A stretch of DNA of 8,224 nt. Origin: JBDSLU01 sp039916225. GTDB taxonomy: Bacteria > Acidobacteriota > Vicinamibacteria > Vicinamibacterales > Vicinamibacteraceae. The stretch covers positions 1 to 8,224 of the forward strand of contig JBDSLU010000392.1 of NCBI GenBank assembly GCA_039916225.1. Direction: 5' to 3'. A program made the translations under genes and the position numbers. Every line of letters starts with the position of its first letter. The stretch's first letter is position 1. Below are positions 1 through 5,614 of this stretch, piece by piece. The notes beneath the pieces are model-generated. The model made no database searches and was not told the DNA's origin. It worked only from the letters and a program-made list of their open reading frames with translations.

Positions 1-423
1 CCGTCGAAGATCGAGGACGGCAAGCGCCTCGGCGCCGACGAGGTCGTGATCTCCAAGAACCCCGACGACATGGCGAAGCACACGCGCAGCTTCGACCTGA
101 TCGTGAACACGGTGGCGGCGTCGCACGACCTGGATCCGTTCATCTCGCTGCTCAAGCGCGACGGCACGCTGGTGCTGGTCGGCGCCCCCGAGCATCCGCA
201 CCCGTCGCCGTCCGTCTTCAACCTGCTGTTCGGCCGCCGCTCGCTGGCCGGCTCCGGCATCGGCGGCGTCAAGGAAACGCAGGAGATGCTCGACTTCTGC
301 GCCGAGAAGAACATCGTCTCGGACATCGAGCTGATCCCGGTGCAGCAGGTCAACACCGCTTACGAGCGGATGCTCAAGGGCGACGTGAAGTACCGCTTCG
401 TCCTCGACATGAAGACGCTCTGA
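1..423 (+). CDS. Zinc-type NAD(P)-dependent alcohol dehydrogenase, YahK/CAD-like (C-terminal part, 5' end outside window)
   Basis: Frame 1 is open from the first base and stops with TGA at 421-423, giving the last 140 residues of a cytoplasmic oxidoreductase that interconverts alcohols and aldehydes with NAD(P)H. The visible part is the end of the Rossmann cofactor domain and the C-terminal return to the catalytic domain. The stretch LGADEVV, the segment FDLIVNTVAA, the LLKRDGTLVLVGAPEHPHPS strand-turn, the GSGIGGVKETQEMLDFCAEK helix and the ending AYERMLKGDVKYRFVLD closely follow the E. coli YahK / cinnamyl-alcohol-dehydrogenase-like group. Members are about 350 residues long, so roughly 210 N-terminal residues, with the catalytic zinc ligands, lie upstream of the window. 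The family call is secure from the C-terminal sequence; the natural substrate cannot be told. A strong hairpin lies just after the stop, so the gene probably ends its own transcript. Confidence 0.93.
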   Translation, partial: PSKIEDGKRLGADEVVISKNPDDMAKHTRSFDLIVNTVAASHDLDPFISLLKRDGTLVLVGAPEHPHPSPSVFNLLFGRRSLAGSGIGGVKETQEMLDFCAEKNIVSDIELIPVQQVNTAYERMLKGDVKYRFVLDMKTL

Positions 424-439
424 CGCACGCCTCCTGCGC

Positions 440-472
440 GTTGAGCCACCGCCGCCGCCGCGGTGGTTCAGC
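440..472 (+). terminator. Candidate transcription-terminator hairpin after the alcohol dehydrogenase
   Basis: A perfect 7-bp inverted repeat (CCACCGC at 446-452 and GCGGTGG at 460-466) with a 7-base loop extends outward through 442-445/467-470, with one G-U, to 440/472 with another, for a stem of about 13 bp. It starts 17 bases after the dehydrogenase stop. No T-run follows, so it is not a textbook intrinsic terminator; it may work as a U-tract-poor terminator, in Rho-dependent ending, or as a 3'-end stabiliser. Chance GC-rich pairing is possible, but the A/T-containing outer pairs argue against a purely compositional origin. Confidence 0.45.
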
Positions 473-552
473 CCGGCTCGCGCTGGCGGGCACCGCGTCG
501 CCACCGAATCTTCACACCTTCCGGCGCCCGCGACTCGTTACTGTTGTGCTCT

Positions 553-557
553 GGAGG
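553..557 (+). promoter_or_regulatory. Ribosome-binding site of the intradiol dioxygenase gene
   Basis: GGAGG lies four bases before the ATG at 562. It fixes the start there, rather than at an in-frame GTG at 463 that would place 33 extra residues before the Tat motif. The spacing is slightly short but the core is perfect. Confidence 0.7.
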
Positions 558-561
558 TTCC

Positions 562-1374
562 ATGCAGAACGACGACGAGATGGTGGGCCGGATCCTGAGC
601 CGGCGGGAAGTGGTGCAGTTGATCGGCGCGGGTGGCGCCGCGGCCATCTTCGGTGGTACGGCCGCGTGGCCCGTGCGCGCTGGCGGTCGGCAGAACGTCG
701 CGCCCGTGCCTGGCTGCGTCGTCAAGCCGCAACAGACGGAAGGGCCGTATTTCGTCGACCAGCAGCTGGTGCGATCCGACATCCGTGTCGAGCCGACCAC
801 TGGTGCGGCCAAGGACGGCGTCCCACTCGTGCTGGCGCTCACGGTCTTCGATGTGTCGAACGGGCAGTGCCGGCCACTGCCGGGCGCGACAGTCGATATC
901 TGGCAGTGCGACGCGCAGGGCGTCTATTCGGGTGTGACCGACCGCGGGTTCAACACGTCCGGCCAGAGATCCCTGCGCGGCGCGCAGACGACCGATGCGA
1001 AGGGCGGTGTGCAGTTCACGACCATCCACCCGGGCTGGTACCAGGGCCGCGCCATCCACATCCATTTCAAGATCCGCACGCAGGCCAACGGAAGTCCATG
1101 GGAGTTCACCTCGCAGTGGTACTTCGATGAGGCGCTCAACGACCGTATCCTGGCAGATCCCCGCTACGCGAAGCCGGGGCAGCGTACGACCAACGCGACC
1201 GACGGCATCTTCCGCAACGGGGGCAGTGACCTGCTGCTCGCGCCCGCGGCTGCCGGTGCCGGATACGCCGCGGCCTTCGGGATCGGACTGGATCTGACGG
1301 ATGCGGCAACGGGTCGGTTGGACGGGGCCGGCGCGGGTGGCGGCCGGCGACGCGGCGGCGGCCGCCCCGGTTGA
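562..1374 (+). CDS. Tat-exported intradiol ring-cleavage dioxygenase family protein (protocatechuate 3,4-dioxygenase beta-like)
   Basis: The 270-residue product starts at an ATG with GGAGG upstream. An N-terminal SRREVV motif (residues 13-18) followed by the hydrophobic run LIGAGGAAAIFGG looks like a twin-arginine signal, so the protein is probably exported folded with its metal. The mature part begins with the family signature CVVKPQQTEGPYF (52-64). Family knowledge assigns non-haem Fe(III) to two Tyr and two His, and all four have clear counterparts: Tyr122 in WQCDAQGVY, Tyr160 in HPGWY, and His166 and His168 in GRAIHIHFK, with Arg163 as the conserved active-site arginine. The family opens catechol-type rings between the two hydroxyls. 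The segment between Tyr160 and His166 has only five residues, against about twelve in classical PcaH, marking a compact subfamily. Residues 255-270 form a glycine/arginine-rich tail. There is no partner alpha subunit or downstream beta-ketoadipate gene, so the substrate is unknown. The domain call is firm, the reaction inferred. Confidence 0.92.
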   Translation: MQNDDEMVGRILSRREVVQLIGAGGAAAIFGGTAAWPVRAGGRQNVAPVPGCVVKPQQTEGPYFVDQQLVRSDIRVEPTTGAAKDGVPLVLALTVFDVSNGQCRPLPGATVDIWQCDAQGVYSGVTDRGFNTSGQRSLRGAQTTDAKGGVQFTTIHPGWYQGRAIHIHFKIRTQANGSPWEFTSQWYFDEALNDRILADPRYAKPGQRTTNATDGIFRNGGSDLLLAPAAAGAGYAAAFGIGLDLTDAATGRLDGAGAGGGRRRGGGRPG

Positions 1375-1386
1375 AGCCCACGGTCG

Positions 1387-2691
1387 TCAGCGATACAACA
1401 GGAACGGCTCGCGGAGACGCACGAACTCGGCGGCGTCCCGGTCCCACTCGTCGAGCAGCGCGGGCAGCGTGCCGGCGTCGATCGCGTGTCGCACCGTGTC
1501 GGAGCCGGTCAGCCGATCGATCGACGGTCCCCAGGCGAACTGGGCCGGCTGGCGACGCTTGATCATGTCGATCAGCAGGAGCGCGGTGCGCACCGGCCGG
1601 TAGCCCTGGCGATCGGTCACGACGACGTGGATGCCCGGGATCGTCTCGCCGGGGAACTTCGCCGCGGACCTGGCGACCGGCATGGTGATCGCCTCGAAGC
1701 GCACGCCGGGTAGCCGGAGCGCGTGCATCGCCTCGACGATCTCGGGCGCGCGGAGCCACGGGGCGCCGACCTGCTCGAACGGCCGATCGGTGCCACGGCC
1801 TTCGGTCAGGTTGGTCCCCTCGAAGTAGACCGTCCCCGGATAGCTCATGAGGGCCTCGAGCGACCGCAGGTTCGGCGACGGGTTGACCCACGGCAGGCCG
1901 GTGTCGTCGCGCCACTGCGATCGTCGCCAGTTCGCGGCGCGCACGACGATCAGGTCGGCGCCGATGCCGTGCTGCCGATTGAAGAGGGCGGCCAGCTCGC
2001 CCACCGTCAGGCCGTGACGCGCCGGGATCGGATACATCCCGACGAACGAGGCGAACGCCGGATCGAGCCGCGCGCCTTCGACGATGTCGCCGCCGATCGG
2101 GTTGGGACGGTCGAGCACGACGAACGGAATCCCGCGCTTCGCCGCCGCCTGCATCGACAGCGCCATCGTCGAGACGTAGGTCCAGGTGCGGCCGCCGACC
2201 TCCTGCAGGTCGTAGACGAGCACGTCGACGTCGCGAAGCATGTCCGGGGTCGGGCCGCGACCCTCGGCCTTGTAGAGCGAATGTACCGGCACGCCAGACT
2301 TGGCGTCTTTCTCGTCATCGATGGTGGCGCCGGCGTCGGCCACGCCGCGGATGCCGTGTTCCGGCGCGAGCAGGGCCACCAGCCGCAAGCCGTCGTGTTG
2401 CGCGATCCGGTCGATGTCCGACACGCCGGCCCGGTCAATCGCGCTGCTGTTGGTGATCAGCGCGACGCGCTTGCCGCGGAGGTCGGCCGGCAGGTGCTCG
2501 AGGAAGACGTCGATCCCGGGACGCACCGGACCGGCGGCATCGGGCGCCGCGATGGTGCGCACGACCGGGGCCTGTACCGGCCCCGCGGTCACGGGCACGA
2601 CGCCAGCCGCAGCGCAGGCCAGGAGCGAGAGGGCCATCGACCCGCGCGACCGGATCGAAGTCCATGCCGGAAGACGCGACGGAGCGAGCAT
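1387..2691 (-). CDS. namZ: DUF1343 / NamZ-family exo-beta-N-acetylmuramidase-like protein, exported
   Basis: The 434-residue product reads from ATG 2691 to TGA 1389-1387. An arginine-containing leader, then MALSLLACAAAGVVPVTA and a plausible cleavage after GPVQA (about residue 41), suggests Sec export. Conserved DUF1343 blocks appear in order: VALITNSSAID (77-86), LLAPEHGIRG (108-116), PTPDMLRDVDVLVYDLQEVG (147-166), TYVSTM (171-176), LDRPNPIGG (193-201), HGLTVGELA (226-234), NPSPNL (270-275), and YPGTVYFEGTNLTEGRGTDR (284-303) followed by PFEQVGAPW. Characterised NamZ proteins release MurNAc from the non-reducing end of peptidoglycan fragments; applying that here is by family. Length is normal and all blocks are intact. 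The start is uncertain: no good Shine-Dalgarno precedes 2691, and ATG 2637 (416 residues) lacks a charged leader, so 2691 is preferred. It is last in a leftward run behind the GNAT gene (92-base gap). No etherase (murQ) or nagZ gene is next to it in the window. Confidence 0.93.
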   Translation of the reverse strand: MLAPSRLPAWTSIRSRGSMALSLLACAAAGVVPVTAGPVQAPVVRTIAAPDAAGPVRPGIDVFLEHLPADLRGKRVALITNSSAIDRAGVSDIDRIAQHDGLRLVALLAPEHGIRGVADAGATIDDEKDAKSGVPVHSLYKAEGRGPTPDMLRDVDVLVYDLQEVGGRTWTYVSTMALSMQAAAKRGIPFVVLDRPNPIGGDIVEGARLDPAFASFVGMYPIPARHGLTVGELAALFNRQHGIGADLIVVRAANWRRSQWRDDTGLPWVNPSPNLRSLEALMSYPGTVYFEGTNLTEGRGTDRPFEQVGAPWLRAPEIVEAMHALRLPGVRFEAITMPVARSAAKFPGETIPGIHVVVTDRQGYRPVRTALLLIDMIKRRQPAQFAWGPSIDRLTGSDTVRHAIDAGTLPALLDEWDRDAAEFVRLREPFLLYR

Positions 2692-2783
2692 TGGGCAGGG
2701 CAAGGGATGGGCACGATACCGGCGCCCGTGCAGCGGCGCAAGCGGTCCGCGAAGGAGACGAAGCGCGTCAGCGCCGCGACCGG

Positions 2784-3749
2784 TCAGAAGACGTCGCTGC
2801 ACCAGTAGAGGACGTCGTCGAGACCGAGCGGCACGCCGAAGCTGCCGCCACGCAGCTGCTTGAGCAGCAGCGTTCGGGAGGACGACGCGGCAGAGAGCGT
2901 GACCTGAGGCGGCGCGAAATGCGGTGGGAGCCAACCCCGAATGGTGGGCCGCCGTTCGACCGGCGCCCGCGCGATCAGCGCCTGCAGGATCGCGCCGACG
3001 CGTGCGCCCGTCTGGTCGCGATCGCCGCATTCCTCGAGCGTCCACGTGTCGCCGGCCACGCTGAGGACGACGTAGGCGGCGGCGGTGATGCCTTCCTCGG
3101 CGATGAAGAACTGGAGTTCGCGCGCGCCGGCCGGTCCCAACCCGGCGACCAGACGACGGCGGGTGATGCCGTGCTGGACCAGGTCGAGGTCGCGATCGAG
3201 ATGGAAGCGACACGACGCGGCGCGGACCCGCCCCATCGCGACGATCGCCGCCAGGTCACGCTCCTCGCCGCCGCGAATCAGCGTCATCGGCGCGCCGTAG
3301 CGCGTCGATTCCACCACGGTCATGGTGACGTCGACGGTCGGGACCATCGAGAAGCCGTGCCGGGTCGCGTACGTCGCGTCCGCGTCCCCGAACATCAGCG
3401 CGAGGTCCGCGCCGTCGCGGGCGGCGTCGTCGAGCAGCCGCTCGACCAAGGCGGTGGCGTGGCCGTGCCCGCGGTGTTCGGGTTGCGTGAAGACGGAGCC
3501 GATGCCACACACCTGCAGCGGGCGGCCGTCCAGCACCGCATCGAACTGGTAGCGGACGGCGCTGGCCAGGAGACCAGCGCCATCGATCAGGGCGACGTGC
3601 CGCTGATGGCGGCGCGCCCACCCGGTCCGCATCCGGGCGGTGTGCAGCTGGCCAAAGGCGTGGGCGGTCAGCCCCTGGTGCCAGACGGGATGGGTCGCGC
3701 CGAGCACGCGATCCAGGATTTCGCCCGCGACGGGCACGAGGGCCAGCAT
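2784..3749 (-). CDS. GNAT family N-acetyltransferase with a C-terminal extension (possible double-GNAT, Eis-like layout)
   Basis: The 321-residue cytoplasmic protein reads from ATG 3749 to TGA 2786-2784. No alternative ATG, GTG or TTG lies between this ATG and an upstream in-frame TAG, which is also the stop of the preceding small ORF. The N-terminal half is a GNAT acetyl-CoA domain: strand VCGIGSVFTQP (80-90), then the pyrophosphate-binding loop EHRGHGHATAL (91-101, an R-x-x-G-x-A form), a helix VERLLDDAARDGAD, then LALMFGDADATYATRHGF (117-133), where the Tyr and Gly-Phe match motif B. Residues 150-321 form a second region with strands FFIAEEGITAAAYVVLS and DTWTLEECGDRD and a final LDDVLYWCSDVF. 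This resembles the second GNAT-like module of Eis-type enzymes but lacks the third, SCP2-like domain (Eis proteins are about 400 residues). The acceptor is not predictable. Only an AGG abutting the ATG serves as Shine-Dalgarno, so translation may be coupled to the upstream ORF 36 bases away. Confidence 0.88.
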   Translation of the reverse strand: MLALVPVAGEILDRVLGATHPVWHQGLTAHAFGQLHTARMRTGWARRHQRHVALIDGAGLLASAVRYQFDAVLDGRPLQVCGIGSVFTQPEHRGHGHATALVERLLDDAARDGADLALMFGDADATYATRHGFSMVPTVDVTMTVVESTRYGAPMTLIRGGEERDLAAIVAMGRVRAASCRFHLDRDLDLVQHGITRRRLVAGLGPAGARELQFFIAEEGITAAAYVVLSVAGDTWTLEECGDRDQTGARVGAILQALIARAPVERRPTIRGWLPPHFAPPQVTLSAASSSRTLLLKQLRGGSFGVPLGLDDVLYWCSDVF

Positions 3750-3785
3750 CCTGGTGGTTGGTCGCGCGGCGGCTGCAGAAGGCCG

Positions 3786-3911
3786 CTAGCGGCGGGCCGG
3801 ACTGATGGTCTGGGGCACGCTCAGGTCGTGGTGCGCCCGCATCCGGAACAGGATGTACGACGACCCGAGCGCCACGACGACCAGCGCCACCTGCCAGATG
3901 TCGAATGTCAT
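3786..3911 (-). CDS. Small single-membrane-segment protein (41 aa), hypothetical
   Basis: A 41-residue ORF runs from ATG 3911 to TAG 3788-3786 in the gap between the PhoX-like and GNAT genes. Residues 3-22 (FDIWQVALVVVALGSSYILF) form one strong hydrophobic segment, followed at once by the basic FRMRAHH and a polar tail ending ISPARR. By the positive-inside rule the C-terminus would sit in the cytoplasm. The hydrophobic core with flanking charge, and its fit into a 236-base gap otherwise lacking a gene, favour a real product. Against it, only a weak GAG-type Shine-Dalgarno abuts the ATG, and the reading frame stays open upstream as a shadow of the PhoX-like gene. An in-frame GTG about 20 codons earlier is another possible start. 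I recognise no family; a membrane anchor or a component linked to neighbours is conceivable but unsupported. Confidence 0.42.
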   Translation of the reverse strand: MTFDIWQVALVVVALGSSYILFRMRAHHDLSVPQTISPARR

Positions 3912-3985
3912 CTCTCGACGGTATCCCAGAAACCGGTCCGTCGCCGGCCAAAGTGCCCGCCCCGCCCGCACGCCTGCCAGGTCAG

Positions 3986-5446
3986 CTACAGCGGTCCCTC
4001 CCCCCACGGCCCGGTGATCGCGAAGGTCACGCCCGGGGTCTGGATGTTGGCGAACAGCCAGCGGCCATCCGGGCTGTAGCAGGCGCCGGCCCACTCGCTC
4101 TGCCGGTAGTCGCCGGCCCGGACTGCGTCGTTGTAGTCGCTGGCCAGGTTGATGTTGTTCATCGCGAAGGTGAACGCCTGGCCGTGCAGCGTCAAGCCGA
4201 CAAGGCGCTCGCCTTCGGTGAAGTTGTTGCCGGCGGCGTCCTCGCACAAGAGCAGGCCGCCGCGCGGCGTCACCGTCATGTTGTCCGGGTTGTCGACGCT
4301 CTCGGCGTTCGGCGCGTCGTAGATCACTTTCACCGTTTCGTCGCGCGGGTCGTACTCGAACACCTGGCCTTCGCCGGCGCTGCCGCCGTTGGTCGAAAGG
4401 AAGAACCCGCTGCGGTGGCCCCACCATGCGCCTTCGAGGCGGCTGAAGCGCGCGCCACCCAAGGCCGCGCCCTGCGCGAAGCACGACTGGGTTGTGGCCA
4501 GCGGATCGTCGACGCGGACCCAGGTCACGTCCCAGGTCGTGCCGATCGGCCAGAAGGTGCCGAGATCGGCGTTCGGCTGGCCCTTGATCGCCAGCATGTA
4601 CAGCCGGCCGCCCTGATCGAGCTGCCCGGCGCGATACGGGACGAATTTGAAGAAGCCGGCGTTGCCGGAGTCCTCGGTCTGGTAGACCGCGCCCGAGCGC
4701 GGGTCGATCATCAACGCTTCGTGCGAGAAGCGGCCCATTTCGACGAGCGGCGTGATGTTGCCCTTGCGGTAGCCGACGTCGAAGACCCAGCCGTGGCCCG
4801 GCTCTGCCGTCTCCTCGCACGTCAGCCAGGATCCCCACGGCGTGACGCCGCCGGCACAGTTGCGGATGGTGCCGGCCAGGCTCGACCACGACGCTTCCCA
4901 CTTGGCGCGACGGGTGTCGAAGACCAGGTTGGTGGTGCCGCCCGATCCCGTGGCTCCCCCGGTCGGCGCGTAGGTGATGTCTGGCCGTCCCGTGACGTAG
5001 TGGGCGCCGGCCCCGCCTTCGTGATTGCGCACGAGCACGACTTTGCCGGACCGTCGACGGGCATCGCCGTCGCGGTCGTCGTCCTTCACGCGGCCGGTCG
5101 CGTCCGCGGTCGGCCAGTCGTCGACGACGGCCATGCCGTCGTGCAGGCTCGGGCAGCGCACGCCGTCCGACAGCACATCGCCGGTCCAGCTGTACGACCA
5201 GTAGCGAAAGCCGTCCGGCAGCTTCAGCAGCTCGAGGCCAGTGGTCTCGTCCTTCTGCGGTCGGATGGGCCCATACGGGCTGGTGCCCGCGGTCACCACC
5301 GGCGCGCGATGGCCGGCGCGGGCGGCCAGCTCCTGCAGCGACAGCATCCAGACCGCCCCGGCGCCCATGGCGCCACGACGGAGGAACCGACGGCGATCAT
5401 CATCGACAGCGACGTTCACGTTGCGTGCTCCCTCTCCCACTGGCAT
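3986..5446 (-). CDS. Tat-exported PhoX/DUF839 family protein (alkaline phosphatase-like)
   Basis: The 486-residue product reads from ATG 5446, with GGGAG eight bases upstream, to TAG 3988-3986. A Tat-type leader DDRRRFLRRGAMGAGAVWM (about 16-34) precedes the mature protein. Conserved PhoX/DUF839 blocks follow: VVLVRNHE (136-143), NCAGGVTPWGSWLTCEE (196-212), GRFSHEALMIDP (238-249), AVYQTEDSG (253-261), DNPDNM (385-390), LLLCEDAAGNN (398-408) and GACYSPDGRWLFANIQTPG (454-472). In the Pseudomonas PhoX structure a cysteine and acidic residues hold an Fe/Ca cofactor; Cys197 in NCAGG and Glu211/Glu212 are the likely counterparts (family inference). The role would be periplasmic phosphoester hydrolysis, though DUF839 also includes uncharacterised beta-propellers shorter than classical PhoX. 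Residues 121-133 hold an acidic DxDxDG-like loop. No PHO box is evident upstream. It leads the leftward block. Confidence 0.92.
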   Translation of the reverse strand: MPVGEGARNVNVAVDDDRRRFLRRGAMGAGAVWMLSLQELAARAGHRAPVVTAGTSPYGPIRPQKDETTGLELLKLPDGFRYWSYSWTGDVLSDGVRCPSLHDGMAVVDDWPTADATGRVKDDDRDGDARRRSGKVVLVRNHEGGAGAHYVTGRPDITYAPTGGATGSGGTTNLVFDTRRAKWEASWSSLAGTIRNCAGGVTPWGSWLTCEETAEPGHGWVFDVGYRKGNITPLVEMGRFSHEALMIDPRSGAVYQTEDSGNAGFFKFVPYRAGQLDQGGRLYMLAIKGQPNADLGTFWPIGTTWDVTWVRVDDPLATTQSCFAQGAALGGARFSRLEGAWWGHRSGFFLSTNGGSAGEGQVFEYDPRDETVKVIYDAPNAESVDNPDNMTVTPRGGLLLCEDAAGNNFTEGERLVGLTLHGQAFTFAMNNINLASDYNDAVRAGDYRQSEWAGACYSPDGRWLFANIQTPGVTFAITGPWGEGPL

Positions 5447-5454
5447 CCGGGCAT

Positions 5455-5459
5455 CTCCC
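5455..5459 (-). promoter_or_regulatory. Ribosome-binding site of the PhoX-like gene
   Basis: On the minus strand GGGAG sits eight bases before ATG 5446. It supports this start and rejects the much longer in-frame extension reaching 6223, which would overlap the M16 gene on the other strand and bury the Tat leader inside the protein. Confidence 0.65.
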
Positions 5460-5603
5460 GGATAGGTGAGGTGGCGCACTCTATCGGCCGCGCGTGTCGG
5501 CGCGACGAACCGAACGCAACAAAGGCGTGACGGCGCTGGGACGCTGGATGAAACGGCGGTGGTACTATCTCGGCCGGTCGAGGCTGTCTCTCGCCGCAAC
5601 CCA

Positions 5604-5610
5604 GAGGAGA
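5604..5610 (+). promoter_or_regulatory. Ribosome-binding site of the M16 peptidase gene
   Basis: GAGGAGA, with the core GGAG at 5606-5609, lies five bases before ATG 5615. This is the best Shine-Dalgarno in the window. It selects the frame of the M16 peptidase over two other long open frames crossing the same stretch. Confidence 0.75.
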
Positions 5611-5614
5611 CACG

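Larger units (their letters stand above)
5447..5614. promoter_or_regulatory. Divergent intergenic region between the PhoX-like and M16 peptidase genes
   Basis: These 168 bases must hold promoters for both directions, unless longer transcripts enter. Rightward, TACTAT at 5563-5568 is a 4-of-6 match to a -10 box, 46 bases before the ATG at 5615, but no good -35 lies 16-18 bases upstream. Leftward, TAGAGT (complement of 5478-5483) is a 4-of-6 -10 candidate about 30 bases before ATG 5446, also without a recognisable -35. I see no PHO box, long palindrome or other operator. The region call rests on the gene layout; the individual boxes are weak. Confidence 0.4.

Noticed and set aside
463..561. Upstream GTG start at 463 for the dioxygenase
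   Set aside because: It lies inside the 440-472 hairpin, has no Shine-Dalgarno, and would bury the twin-arginine motif near residue 47. GGAGG before 562 decides the start.
2614..2625. Lipobox-like LLAC in the leader of the NamZ-like protein
   Set aside because: The hydrophobic run before the Cys is only about seven residues and continues well past it, which fits ordinary signal peptidase cleavage near GPVQA better than lipoprotein processing.
1723..2808. A 361-codon + strand frame antisense to the NamZ-like gene
   Set aside because: No family resemblance, while the minus strand carries all DUF1343 blocks in order.
2664..4079. A 471-codon + strand frame antisense to the GNAT gene
   Set aside because: It crosses several gene boundaries on the other strand and has an R/D/H/Q-rich composition without any domain.
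3905..5530. A 541-codon + strand frame antisense to the PhoX-like gene
   Set aside because: Shadow frame: low-complexity composition, no recognisable motif, and the opposite strand holds a complete conserved gene.
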